Below are positions 49,157-58,177 of a DNA stretch of 64,000 nucleotides, in pieces. The stretch is taken from the NCBI GenBank assembly GCA_019637875.1, contig JAHBUW010000010.1, positions 112,889 through 176,888 on the forward strand. The letters run 5' to 3'. Within the stretch, counting starts at the first letter, position 1. Every line of letters starts with the position of its first letter. A program made the position numbers and the translations under genes. The notes under the pieces were generated by a model, which ran no database searches, was not told the DNA's origin, and was given only the letters and a program-made list of their open reading frames with translations. The stretch is from Pseudobdellovibrionaceae bacterium (GTDB taxonomy: Bacteria; Bdellovibrionota; Bdellovibrionia; Bdellovibrionales; Bdellovibrionaceae).

Positions 49157-52100
49157 GGCCTTTATCAAGTTAGGTCTTTCAGGGCTGGCGCTCATGGCGC
49201 TGGCCGCCTGCCAATTGCCCGAACCCCAGCGCGTCGACATCGACGATACGGCCAGCTATTTCGTTTCCCATACCGACGGGAAGTTCACGACCACGACCAA
49301 CCACCCGAACGTGTCGCTGCCGCTTTCGAAAACGATGTCCCTGACCGCCTGCCTGAAGGAAAGCGCGCGTTCGCGCGAAATCATCAACCACCGCTTCGTC
49401 ATTCAAGGCGGCGCGAAGGACGTCACGATCAACACCGACCCGCAGGGCTGCCTGATCTGGGACGAAGAGCTTCCGTTCAACTACCTGGCCGATGAAGAGT
49501 ACGTGACGATCAGCCGTAGCCTGCGCCCCGAAGGCGTGCAGACCGGCGAGCGCAAAGTGGAGTTCATCGTCAACCCCTGGTCGGCGAAGATCTACTCGGC
49601 TTTGGATTCGCGTGTGAAGAACCCGATTCCCGTGGAAAAAGCGAGCCTCTCGCTGCAAGGCACGGGTCAAAAAGAACGTCGCTCGCTGTGGCTCGACTGG
49701 GTTCGTTTGAACGTCATGCAGGAAAAGATCTCGGGCCAAAAGGGCTCGTACATCTTGGAAGTCTCGGCCACGCTTTTGATGGAGCGTATGGACGAGCGCA
49801 AAGAGCGCCAGCTGATTCCCGTCGCTTACGGTAAAGTCGACGGTCGCATCCGTTTGATCTGCACCATGCACCCGGATGGCCGCGATCCCATGCGCGTCGT
49901 GATCGCGCAGATGGATCACGTCAAAGCGGAAGTCGTGAACGGGAACAAGGTCTTCTTGAATTCGAAGTTCACGCTGACCGAGTTCTGCCCGACCACGTCC
50001 TTCTTGATGGCCGGAGTCAGCGTCACGATCGAAAACGGTCCCGCACTGCTCGCGCCCTTCCACGGTCTGTACCACGGTGGTCCCGCACAGAATATGGTCG
50101 GCCCGATGTTCTCGGCACCGGACGGAACTTTCATGGACCGCTTCATGAAAGACAAGACCTACACGATCGACCGCTTCCTGTCGGAAGGCAAAGCGATCTA
50201 CCGGAACGGGACGAAGCCCCTTCCGGGCATGAACGGTGAACCGACACTGGCGGGCGGTCCCGTGGGGCAACGCGATCCCGTCGTCGGTCCTTCGGGCGTC
50301 ATCACTCCCGGCGCGCAGAATCCCGATCCGGAGGGTTCGGATCTGCTTCAACGCTTCCGCGTGGAAGTTCGCGAGCTGCAAGGGATGACCTACGGGTTTC
50401 AGAACCAGTACCAGAAGATGCGGACCCTCACCTACCGCGTGCGCGCCTGCGTCCGTCTGGGGATCGACCAGCAGGCGATGCGTTCGGTGACCTTCAATGT
50501 GCACAAGGTGAACGGTCAATCGACGGCGGTCACCACGCTCGATGACGGTTGCTTGGAATTCGAAGATTCCATGACCTACAACCACTACGCGAACGAGTGC
50601 TGGTTCGAAAAGTCCGTGCGTCTGGAAAACAAAGACTACGGCTTCAACGAAGAGTTCAAAATCCAGATCAACCCCTGGAGCCGCGGTTCGCAGTGGTTCA
50701 AGGACGTCCGTTGGTTGCCGACGAGCGACCGCATCGCGCGTTGCGCGAACCGTCCGTCCCAGATCTTGCTCGACAGCTACTTCATGGAAGCGTCGGGAAC
50801 GCGTTACCAATACTCGCTCGACGAGCAGATGAACCTGAACCAGAAGCGTCAGGCGAACATCGCGGTCCGCCCGCAGCTTTACCGCGCGGCTTTCGACACC
50901 TCGACCGGTTACGTGACCGAGAACTTGCCCGCCGGCAAGTACCTGCTCCGTTACGCCCTGGTCGATCAGTCCGTGCAGGACTTTTCGAACGCGGGCGCTT
51001 TGAAGGATCGCATCTACGCGGTCGACCGCACGGTCATCTCGGTTCGTGAAGACGGTCAGATCATCGATCAGGTCCGCTTCTCGCTGCCGACGGAGTCTTT
51101 GATCTCGCTGAATCTGCTGAACCAGTTCGTGCTGGAGATCATGCCTTTGCGTGAAGATCTGGCGCTCGCGCCCGACGTGAAAGGCCGCGAGCTCGAGAAG
51201 TTCGTCGACTACAACCACGCGATCCAAACCGTGCCGTTCGCGGCGCAGTTCATCCACCGCGGTGAAGGCGGCGGTCTGCGGAAGCTTGAAAACTACGTCG
51301 GCAAATCGCTGGTCCTCGAGCTGGAGCGCCCCTTCCTGCGCGCCCAAGCCGAAATCAGCGCTTCGCAGGTGAAGTCCTCGAAAAAAGAGATCATCGCGCG
51401 TCTGAACGGTTTGGATCTGGTCGATCTGTCCCGGGAAGATCAGAGCTTGGCGTTCCGCAAGAAGCTGAGTGCTTCTTTGCCGAATCTGGTGCCCACGCGT
51501 CGGAACGAAGAGCAGCCCCCCGTTGCGCCCGAGCTGATGAAGTCCTTCCTGGAAACGGGAAAGATGGACCGCACGCTCGCGGTGAAGATGTGCGGTTACA
51601 TCTTCCGCGAGCAATGGACGCAAAACCTGGCCGGTAAACAGCATGGTCTGCTCGACGCGAAGGACGAAGGCGAACGCGTTTCGCGCCTGTACGACCTGCA
51701 AGCGGATTGCGTGAAGCTTTTCGATACCGCGCAGTCGGAAGCCTTCGATATCGAGTTCCAGTACCTGGTGAAGAACCCCCGTCTGCAGGGCCGCGAAAGC
51801 TGCGCCCGTAACGAAGACGGCGTGCAACAGTGCGCGGTGGAAGTCGTTCCCGAACGCGTGGATCCGCGCTCGTTCTCGGTCGGCAACTCGTTCTCGTTAT
51901 CGCGCTCGTACGGCGTGCATGACGGCTACGCGCTCGAAGGACAAGTCGAACTGGGCATTTCGAAATTCCTGGGTATCGGCGTCGGCGGCGGCTACCAGAT
52001 CGGCTCCAGCGAAAACCTCGGCCAGTCGAACTCGGTCAGCTTCTCGCAGGACATGTCCCTCGTGATGGAGACGCTGCAGTTCAAAGTGAAGGCGCAGGAC

Positions 52101-52580
52101 GCCGAGCGCTGCGTGATGGTGCGCGTGAACCCGATCCTGTTTGATCGCGAAGATCCGGGCTTCTGGGGTTGGACGTTCACCGAGAAGCGCTCGATCTACG
52201 CGAAGTACCTGCACCCCGAGCTCACCGATCGTGAGCGCTGGGCCGCACGTCAAAAAGGGCTTCTCATCTGCGAAGGTAAGAACATGGGCCGCGCGGTGGA
52301 ATTCACCGAATCGTTCTACATGGTTCGTCCGTCCACGCCCGTCGGGATGTTGGGCGACGAGAAAAGCCGTGCGAGCGTCGAGGGCCTGTTCGCCACCATG
52401 CGCGGCGTGAACGACATGACCGCCTTCATGGCGCGCGTGACCTACTCGGACAAGATTCCGACGAGCTTCCAGCGTGAGCTGCAGGTCCGTCAGCTGGATA
52501 CGACGAAGCTGCGTGAGGCTTTCCTGCGCGGCTCACGGGCCCTGCCCGGAGTCTACTCGACCGTTCGGCCTTTGAAGTAG
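49143..52580 (+). CDS. Very large lipoprotein with duplicated domain
   Basis: A 1145-residue lipoprotein (lipobox ALAAC, Cys about 23). A domain is duplicated: residues about 60-155 (QGCLIWDEELPFNYLADEEY, then FIVNPWS) and about 430-525 (DDGCLEFEDSMTYNHYANE, then IQINPWS). Each has a conserved Cys-Leu and an NPWS block. The middle is strand-rich; the C-terminal 250 residues hold VGNSFSLSRSYGVHDGYALEG and GISKFLGIGVGGGYQIG, a glycine-rich strand pattern that may contact a membrane or barrel. It overlaps the barrel gene by 14 bp. No family recognised; size and position suggest a surface-exposed assembly. Confidence 0.7.
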   Translation: MSLSKAFIKLGLSGLALMALAACQLPEPQRVDIDDTASYFVSHTDGKFTTTTNHPNVSLPLSKTMSLTACLKESARSREIINHRFVIQGGAKDVTINTDPQGCLIWDEELPFNYLADEEYVTISRSLRPEGVQTGERKVEFIVNPWSAKIYSALDSRVKNPIPVEKASLSLQGTGQKERRSLWLDWVRLNVMQEKISGQKGSYILEVSATLLMERMDERKERQLIPVAYGKVDGRIRLICTMHPDGRDPMRVVIAQMDHVKAEVVNGNKVFLNSKFTLTEFCPTTSFLMAGVSVTIENGPALLAPFHGLYHGGPAQNMVGPMFSAPDGTFMDRFMKDKTYTIDRFLSEGKAIYRNGTKPLPGMNGEPTLAGGPVGQRDPVVGPSGVITPGAQNPDPEGSDLLQRFRVEVRELQGMTYGFQNQYQKMRTLTYRVRACVRLGIDQQAMRSVTFNVHKVNGQSTAVTTLDDGCLEFEDSMTYNHYANECWFEKSVRLENKDYGFNEEFKIQINPWSRGSQWFKDVRWLPTSDRIARCANRPSQILLDSYFMEASGTRYQYSLDEQMNLNQKRQANIAVRPQLYRAAFDTSTGYVTENLPAGKYLLRYALVDQSVQDFSNAGALKDRIYAVDRTVISVREDGQIIDQVRFSLPTESLISLNLLNQFVLEIMPLREDLALAPDVKGRELEKFVDYNHAIQTVPFAAQFIHRGEGGGLRKLENYVGKSLVLELERPFLRAQAEISASQVKSSKKEIIARLNGLDLVDLSREDQSLAFRKKLSASLPNLVPTRRNEEQPPVAPELMKSFLETGKMDRTLAVKMCGYIFREQWTQNLAGKQHGLLDAKDEGERVSRLYDLQADCVKLFDTAQSEAFDIEFQYLVKNPRLQGRESCARNEDGVQQCAVEVVPERVDPRSFSVGNSFSLSRSYGVHDGYALEGQVELGISKFLGIGVGGGYQIGSSENLGQSNSVSFSQDMSLVMETLQFKVKAQDAERCVMVRVNPILFDREDPGFWGWTFTEKRSIYAKYLHPELTDRERWAARQKGLLICEGKNMGRAVEFTESFYMVRPSTPVGMLGDEKSRASVEGLFATMRGVNDMTAFMARVTYSDKIPTSFQRELQVRQLDTTKLREAFLRGSRALPGVYSTVRPLK

Positions 52581-52617
52581 CGCGTCCCTGAGAGGACGTC
52601 CCTTGAAGTGATTCAAA

Positions 52618-52666
52618 GCCCCGACAACGGGGCTGGTCTTTGAAGCCCCGACAACGGGGCTTTTTT
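52618..52666 (+). terminator. Twin-hairpin Rho-independent terminator
   Basis: Two identical hairpins (GCCCCG, ACAA loop, CGGGGC), the first at 52618-52633 without a T tract, the second at 52645-52660 followed by TTTTTT. They end the large lipoprotein unit. Confidence 0.9.
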
Positions 52667-53415
52667 CATTTCCGGAGCGCGCTTTCCAGAAAGCGCAGAC
52701 CACGAATCCCGAACCACGAATAGCCCTCTCCGTCCACGAGCACCGCCGGTCGCCCCAACGTGCGGAGTTCCTCTTTCACCTTCGCGAAAGGGAAAGGCTC
52801 GGAGCTGAACAGAAGCCGCGTTCCTGCGGGGAGTTCATTCATCTCGAATTTCGGATATTTGTCCCCCGTGTCGGGAAGCCTGGCGTCCGCCCCCAGCTTC
52901 ATAAGGACCGAGTGGATGTAGGTGCCCGGGCCGATCTTCATCCATGGTTTTTTCCAAATGATGTATTCCAAACGTGTGGCGTCCCCCGCCTGCAAGGTTT
53001 CGATCGTGCCCGGAATCCGGGCGTCGTCCCAGCGCGCGTTCGGGGCCGCCGCCACCGTTTCGTAACGACGGGCGAGATCTTCGAGCGCGGCGCGCGAGGC
53101 GTCCGCGGCCGCGAACTCGGCGGCCAAACGGCGGAGCTCCGCGCCCATGCCGTCGACCGAAACCGCATGGCTGACGAAGACCCGGCAGGGCGCGCGCTCG
53201 GCCATCCACGGCAGATTCTCTTCGCGGTCGACGACGAGTAAATCCGGCTGCAGAAGGGCGAGTTTCGCTTCGTCGAGATCCTTCGTGCCGCCGAGGGCCG
53301 GAATGGCCTTCATCGCCGCTTCCGGATGCACGCAAAAGCGCGTGCGCCCGACGAGATTCACGCCACACTCGGCCAAAGTTTCCGTCAATGAAGGGACGAG
53401 GCTCACCACACGCAT
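52666..53415 (-). CDS. BtuF/FecB-like substrate-binding-fold protein without signal peptide
   Basis: A 249-residue protein of the helical-backbone metal-receptor family (cobalamin or siderophore binding). Start VVSLVPSLTETLAECGVNLVG is the family N-strand, ALGGTKDLDEAKLALLQPDLLVVD and the last part SLLFSSEPFPF-like region follow. It begins directly at the domain, with no signal peptide or lipobox, so unlike BtuF it appears cytosolic. No ABC permease or ATPase gene is near. Such orphan forms are known in several phyla, function unclear. It converges on the lipoprotein gene. Confidence 0.8.
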   Translation of the reverse strand: MRVVSLVPSLTETLAECGVNLVGRTRFCVHPEAAMKAIPALGGTKDLDEAKLALLQPDLLVVDREENLPWMAERAPCRVFVSHAVSVDGMGAELRRLAAEFAAADASRAALEDLARRYETVAAAPNARWDDARIPGTIETLQAGDATRLEYIIWKKPWMKIGPGTYIHSVLMKLGADARLPDTGDKYPKFEMNELPAGTRLLFSSEPFPFAKVKEELRTLGRPAVLVDGEGYSWFGIRGLRFLESALRK

Positions 53416-53519
53416 CTTCCCCCATCGTGACCCATTGTGACGCCCCCTGGAAGCCCCTTTTTACTTGACCCAAAACCCCCTCTGAAAAAGTCTTGGACGC
53501 CTCGATCAAAGGAGATCAA

Positions 53520-54833
53520 ATGTCGCAGTTGTCACATCGCGTCCCTTCCCTTCGTGAAATTCCGGCGACAACGACTTGGAAAAAGGGCGACGTCCTTGTC
53601 CTGTTCGGCGAGCTCTTCAATCGCGGCTACGCGAACGGTCTTGTCGAGGCGGCGGAACGCCGGGGCATGACGGTCATCCGCGGCACCGTCGGTCGTCGCG
53701 AAAAAGACGGCACCTTGCGTCCCCTGAACGCGGACGAACTCGCGACGCAAACCCAACCCCTCGTGAACGTTCCGCTCGAGGCGGGCTTCGACATGGAAAT
53801 GCTCTCGAGCGGTCAGACGATCATCGAGATGATGAAGGACGTGAAGCTGACCGATTGGGAAAACTTCAAAGTGCCCCACGCGCAGCTTCTCGAGGCGAAA
53901 GAAAAAGGCGCGAATCGTTTCGCCACGCAGGTCCGCACCTACCTGGCGACTTTGGAGCCCCTGCTCCCCGCCGAGGCGAACGTTCACTTCGCGCATCTGA
54001 TGGCCGGCGGCGTGCCCCGCGCGCGCATCGTGATGCCGCTCATGAACCGCGTCTTCAAGGGCACGGGCGATCGCTACCTGCAAAGCGAGACCTTCTGGAA
54101 ATCGGGCTTAGGCGAAGTCGCGCGCGAAAGCTTCCTGGCGGTTTCGGCGGACACTTTCAAAATTCTGATCGACGAAAGCGCGGCTTTGCGCTCGAAACTT
54201 GAAAAAAGCGGTCGCCACGTCAGCTATTCGGGCTACGGCTACCACGGCACCGAAGTCATGATTAAAAACGAGTACCAATGGCAAAGCTACGCGCCGTACC
54301 TGCAGGGCTGGGCGAAAATCCAATTGGAGAATGTCGCGAAAGACGCCTTCCAACGCGGCATCAAAGCGGCGGTCTACAACTGCCCCGAGATCCTGACGAA
54401 CTCCTCGAGCATTTTCCAGGGCGTGGAAGTGCCGCTCTACCCGCTTTTGAAAGCGCTGAAACACGAAGGCCCCTCGTCCGCGAAAACCAAAAAACTGTGG
54501 GACGATTGCCAGGCGCTTTTGAAACCCGAAGTGAAGATCGCGGACGTTCTGCGCTGGTGCGAAGAGTGCCTGTCGGCGCCCGAAGTCCAAGCCCAGAGCG
54601 AGCTCGACCTGTGGCCCCAGCACAATACCGCCAAACAAATGGAAACGCTGCTCGCGACCAGCGAGCGCATCATCGGCGCCCACATCAGTGACAAGAATCT
54701 GATGACCGCGGTCCTCAGCGAAGAGGTCTTCGACGCCTGCGGCGAAGCCATGCTCGCCGACGCCGCAGCCCCGCAACAACCGGTCTCCTGGATCAACCAC
54801 GACCTCGTCGCAAAGTGGGCTGTGCGCACCTAA
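53520..54833 (+). CDS. Rossmann-like protein, possibly FabMG-type enoyl reductase
   Basis: A 437-residue soluble protein. GDVLVLFGELFNRGYANGLVEAAERRGM reads as a nucleotide-binding start, followed by VIRGTVGRRE and LVNVPLEAGFDME. I recall these from proteins annotated as FabMG-family enoyl-ACP reductases, but cannot verify it. Later, AHLMAGGVPRARIVMPLMNR and SYSGYGYHGTEVMI are well-ordered segments. AAGGAG lies 5-6 bases before the ATG at 53520. If correct, it would reduce enoyl-ACP in fatty-acid synthesis. Otherwise an unclassified dehydrogenase. Confidence 0.45.
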   Translation: MSQLSHRVPSLREIPATTTWKKGDVLVLFGELFNRGYANGLVEAAERRGMTVIRGTVGRREKDGTLRPLNADELATQTQPLVNVPLEAGFDMEMLSSGQTIIEMMKDVKLTDWENFKVPHAQLLEAKEKGANRFATQVRTYLATLEPLLPAEANVHFAHLMAGGVPRARIVMPLMNRVFKGTGDRYLQSETFWKSGLGEVARESFLAVSADTFKILIDESAALRSKLEKSGRHVSYSGYGYHGTEVMIKNEYQWQSYAPYLQGWAKIQLENVAKDAFQRGIKAAVYNCPEILTNSSSIFQGVEVPLYPLLKALKHEGPSSAKTKKLWDDCQALLKPEVKIADVLRWCEECLSAPEVQAQSELDLWPQHNTAKQMETLLATSERIIGAHISDKNLMTAVLSEEVFDACGEAMLADAAAPQQPVSWINHDLVAKWAVRT

Positions 54834-54843
54834 GGCACAGCGA

Positions 54844-55542
54844 TCACCGGCCGAAGAATTCGTCGATGGACGGCCACATCCGCTTGGATGTGGCTTTTTT
54901 ATTGCGTAGGAAGTCGACCCACTCGGTGCTCTTCTTTTCTTTGAGCTGGCTCACCAGGCGGGCCGAGAACATCAGGGCGGCAACGTCTTGCCCCATGACC
55001 TCGGAGGGTGGACGGATCGCGGTCAGCATTTCGGGCCCGAAGAAGGTGCCCGGGAGCAGGCGTTCGCGCTCGGTCAACTCGCCGATGATGACGACCTGGG
55101 GGGTTTGTCCCCAGAGCGTGCGGCGCAGGCCCAGGGTCGCGCCGCGAGGTTCGGGTTTGCCCGCCGTCGCGACGAAAAGAACGCCCTGGCTGGCCAGCCC
55201 CTTGATCTGCTCCACGACGCCTTTGTCGGCGTTGGGCTCAAATCTTTTGTTCCACAAAACGACGACGACCGCGTTTTCACGGGGCACGTTGTTCAATTGG
55301 CGCGAAAGTCCCGAGGGATCGAAATTGCCCGCGGAATCATAAGGGGTCAGGTTCAAGATCTGGCAGCCCGAGCAGGCACGTAACTGTTGTTGAATCTGGC
55401 TTTTGCGAACCGACTCGAACTCCGCTTTAGGAACGGGATCGATCACGGCAAGCACCGAAGGGGTCGCGGCCGAAATAGGGGGCGCCCAAAATCCGATCAG
55501 GGTCAGGGCGGCGAACAAGGTCTTGTTGGCGATGGCGTTCAT
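54844..55542 (-). CDS. Secreted degenerate subtilase-like protein
   Basis: A 232-residue exported protein (signal KTLFAALTLIGFWAPPISA). The segment order VVVVLWNKRFEP, GLASQGVLFVATAGKPEP, QVVIIGELTERE and GPEMLTAIRPPSEVMGQDVAALMFSARLVSQL runs like the S8 subtilase fold (the late part resembles GTSMAAP), but no catalytic Asp, His or Ser triad is obvious. Two cysteines (CSGCQ) early on. Presumably a non-catalytic relative. It converges on the FabMG-like gene with 10 bp between the stops. Start 55542 chosen for the signal peptide. Confidence 0.5.
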   Translation of the reverse strand: MNAIANKTLFAALTLIGFWAPPISAATPSVLAVIDPVPKAEFESVRKSQIQQQLRACSGCQILNLTPYDSAGNFDPSGLSRQLNNVPRENAVVVVLWNKRFEPNADKGVVEQIKGLASQGVLFVATAGKPEPRGATLGLRRTLWGQTPQVVIIGELTERERLLPGTFFGPEMLTAIRPPSEVMGQDVAALMFSARLVSQLKEKKSTEWVDFLRNKKATSKRMWPSIDEFFGR

Positions 55543-55622
55543 CCCTTCATTGTCGGAAATCCAAAGGGTCCGGCGCAAGAATTCCTGCGGTTTGACCCCG
55601 GATGTCACAGTGGATAAATTAG

Positions 55623-56828
55623 ATGCATCCTGTGAACTCCACGACGACCGTCTTCCCGCTCAACGATGTCCGTTTTTTCTTCACCGGCGACGCCTATTTC
55701 GACGCCGTCATCGAGGCCATCGAACAAGCGAACGAAGAGATTCTGGTCGAGGTTTACATTTACGATTGGGACCAGATCGGACAGCGCCTGATTCAAGCGC
55801 TCGCGGCCGCACGCGAACGGAAAGTCGACGTGCATTTGATGGTCGATGGCGTGGGTTCGATTTCGGCGATCGAGCGTCTGCAAGCCTCCTGCGAGAAGGC
55901 ACGGATCGACTTCCGCGTGTACCACCCGCCGCTGTTCTTCTCGCGTTTGATGTTCCGTCCCGAGAAGGCGCCGCTCAGCCGGAAGATGCGCGCCTTTTTC
56001 ACGCGTCTGATGACGCTTTTGTTTTATGCCAACAAACGCAATCACCGCAAAACCGTCATCGTCGATGCGCGTATGGCTTTTCTGGGAAGTTTCAACGTGA
56101 CCGACGTCCACTCGGCCCGTGCGGTGAAGGAACGGGCGTGGCGCGACACGGGCGTGCGCCTGACGGCGACCCTGCCGACGCTGAAACCGCTGATCGCCGC
56201 CTTCCAGCGCGCCTGGATCCGGTCGCGCGATCTCGATCAACCCCGCTGGCGCTTTCGCCGCCGGATTCGTCGCGAACGCCGGCCCCCGCTGGGAATTTTT
56301 CGCCTGAACGATACGCTTCGTCGCCGCATGCGCATCACGCGCGATCTCCGCAAACGTCTACGCAAAGCCGAACGCCGCATTCTGATCACGAATGCGTACT
56401 TTTTGCCGCGGCCGTCACTCTTACGTATCCTGCGCGCGGCCGCGCGCCGCGGGGTATTCGTGGGACTCGTTTTGCCCGCGAAGACCGACGTCTGGATGGT
56501 GCGCGAAGCCGGCCGCACGATGCTGCGCAAACTGATTCGGGACGGCGTTCATGTCTTCGAATATGAACCCGTCGTCCTGCACGCGAAAACCATGGTCATC
56601 GACGACTGGGCGATGGTGGGCTCGCACAACTTGAATTACCGCTCGCTGATTCACGATCTGGAAGTCGACGTCACGTTCGCGCAACCGGAGCACGTCGAGC
56701 CCCTCGTGGCACAATGGGACCTGGACGTGCGTTCGTCCCAGGCCTTGACGCTCAGGGATCTCGACTCGGACAGCGCCCTGCGCCGCCTTGTCGGACGCCT
56801 GGTTTATCTCGTACGCTATTGGATGTAG
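55623..56828 (+). CDS. Phospholipase D-family cardiolipin synthase-like protein
   Basis: A 401-residue protein with two HKD motifs: NHRKTVIVD around His141 with GSFNV, and LHAKTMVID around His320 with GSHNLNYRS. The family joins or cleaves phospholipid head groups; ClsB-type cardiolipin synthases lack the N-terminal membrane spans and match this length. The basic segment at residues 199-260 would suit binding to lipid surfaces. The next gene, an EEP protein, matches the E. coli clsB-ybhP pair, supporting a ClsB role. Confidence 0.85.
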   Translation: MHPVNSTTTVFPLNDVRFFFTGDAYFDAVIEAIEQANEEILVEVYIYDWDQIGQRLIQALAAARERKVDVHLMVDGVGSISAIERLQASCEKARIDFRVYHPPLFFSRLMFRPEKAPLSRKMRAFFTRLMTLLFYANKRNHRKTVIVDARMAFLGSFNVTDVHSARAVKERAWRDTGVRLTATLPTLKPLIAAFQRAWIRSRDLDQPRWRFRRRIRRERRPPLGIFRLNDTLRRRMRITRDLRKRLRKAERRILITNAYFLPRPSLLRILRAAARRGVFVGLVLPAKTDVWMVREAGRTMLRKLIRDGVHVFEYEPVVLHAKTMVIDDWAMVGSHNLNYRSLIHDLEVDVTFAQPEHVEPLVAQWDLDVRSSQALTLRDLDSDSALRRLVGRLVYLVRYWM

Positions 56829-56861
56829 AGCCTATCCCAAAACCAGGCTCCAGGGGAACGT

Positions 56862-57626
56862 GTGGGCCGCCGGATTCGAGTGATCAGCTACAACATCCAT
56901 AAAGGTTTTTGCACCTTCAATCGCTTCACGCTCCACCGGATCAAAGAGGCGATCCGTGAAACCGGCGCGGATCTTTGCTTTCTGCAAGAGGTCGTCGGGC
57001 AGAATCAAAAATTCGCGTCGAACATCACGAATTGGCCGTCCGAGGCGCAATTCGAGTTTTTGGCGGACACCATTTGGCCGCACTACAAATACGGTCAGAA
57101 CGCGGTCTTCCCCGAGCGCCATCACGGGAATGCGCTGCTTTCCAAATATCCGATCTTGATGTCCGAAAATATCTCGCTGAGTACAAACCGCTTCGAGCAG
57201 CGCGGTCTGCTGCACTGTCAACTGCATCTGCCCGCCGAGGACGGTTATCCCGAAACGCGATTGGATGTCCTGAACACGCATTTGAACCTCTTGCACTCGT
57301 CACGCCTCATCCAAACTCAGCGAATCATCACTTGGGCGAAAACCCGCGTGGCGGCGGAATCACCGCTGATCCTGGCCGGCGATTTCAACGACTGGCAGGG
57401 CTCGCTTTCGCCGCTGTTCTCGCAAGGACTCGAACTTCGCGAAAGCTTCCTGACCCATCGGGGCGAACACGCGCGCAGTTTCCCCAGCCACTTTCCCCTG
57501 ATGACCCTGGACCGCATCTACATGCGGGGGTTGACGATCACCTCGACCTCGGTCCTGAACGCGCTTCCCTGGATCGAACTTTCCGATCACTTACCGCTCT
57601 TCGTGGAGTTCGAGCTGCCGGGTTAG
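56862..57626 (+). CDS. Endonuclease/exonuclease/phosphatase-family protein (YbhP-like)
   Basis: A 254-residue soluble EEP-fold protein with VISYNIHKGFC, LCFLQEVVG, HHGNALLSKYPI, NTHLNLLHSSR, ILAGDFNDWQ, LDRIYMRG and LSDHLPLFVEF, all catalytic blocks intact. Starts from GTG with AGGGGA upstream. E. coli YbhP sits next to clsB in the same way; its substrate (phosphodiester or phosphoinositide-like) is not established. No signal peptide. Confidence 0.85.
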   Translation: MGRRIRVISYNIHKGFCTFNRFTLHRIKEAIRETGADLCFLQEVVGQNQKFASNITNWPSEAQFEFLADTIWPHYKYGQNAVFPERHHGNALLSKYPILMSENISLSTNRFEQRGLLHCQLHLPAEDGYPETRLDVLNTHLNLLHSSRLIQTQRIITWAKTRVAAESPLILAGDFNDWQGSLSPLFSQGLELRESFLTHRGEHARSFPSHFPLMTLDRIYMRGLTITSTSVLNALPWIELSDHLPLFVEFELPG

Positions 57627-57681
57627 CCCGTCTTCCTCCTCGCCACGCCTGGCCTTTCGGCGGGTGCAGCCCCCGACGCGA

Positions 57682-58164
57682 ATGACCGATAAGTCATCGA
57701 TGTCGACCCTCGCGCGTTTTCGAAAACCCAAAGGCCTTTTGCAGCTCGTGAAGCTCATCGAGACCAGCGAGCCCGAGAAACGCCGTCAGCTTTTGAGCCT
57801 GATCGCGAAAGAAGATCCGGGCTGGGCCCATATGGTTTCCGTGAAATCGCTGTCCTTCGAAAAAGTCGCCGCTTGGCCGGAACCCGTGCTGGAGAAGGTT
57901 TTCGATCAAATGCCCGCGAGCCTGCTCACGCCCCTTTTGCAAATGGCGGCACCGTCTTACGTCCCCAAACTTCAGGCCTGCGTTCCGGGTCGCCTGCAGA
58001 AGGAAGTCGATCAGCTTTTCCGTGAACGTCGCTTCACGCGTGACGAGAAAAGCGTCGCCCTGAACCGACTCTTCACCAATATTCGTGAACTTCAGGACCA
58101 AGGCGTGCTCTCATTCGCGACCTTCGACCCCGCCCTCGATATTGATCTCCGCCTAGCGGGATGA
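57682..58164 (+). CDS. FliG-like helical domain protein
   Basis: A 160-residue soluble, helical protein. LARFRKPKGLLQLVKLIETSEPEKRRQLL and VKSLSFEKVAAWPEPVLEKVFDQMPASLLTPLLQMAAPS follow the layout of the FliG middle/C-terminal domains (helical arm with ALKGA-like QMAAPS block and the FxF segment). FliG is a flagellar switch protein, so this may be a paralogue or part of another motor-related complex. No clear ribosome site; ATG at 57682 and GTG at 57664 both possible. The start codon of the next gene lies 14 bp after its stop. Confidence 0.55.
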   Translation: MTDKSSMSTLARFRKPKGLLQLVKLIETSEPEKRRQLLSLIAKEDPGWAHMVSVKSLSFEKVAAWPEPVLEKVFDQMPASLLTPLLQMAAPSYVPKLQACVPGRLQKEVDQLFRERRFTRDEKSVALNRLFTNIRELQDQGVLSFATFDPALDIDLRLAG

Positions 58165-58177
58165 GACAATTTTTCCA

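Noticed and set aside
49179..51827. 882-residue minus-strand frame opposite the large lipoprotein
   Set aside because: Shadow of a lipoprotein gene with ribosome overlap with its neighbour and a strong terminator on its own strand.
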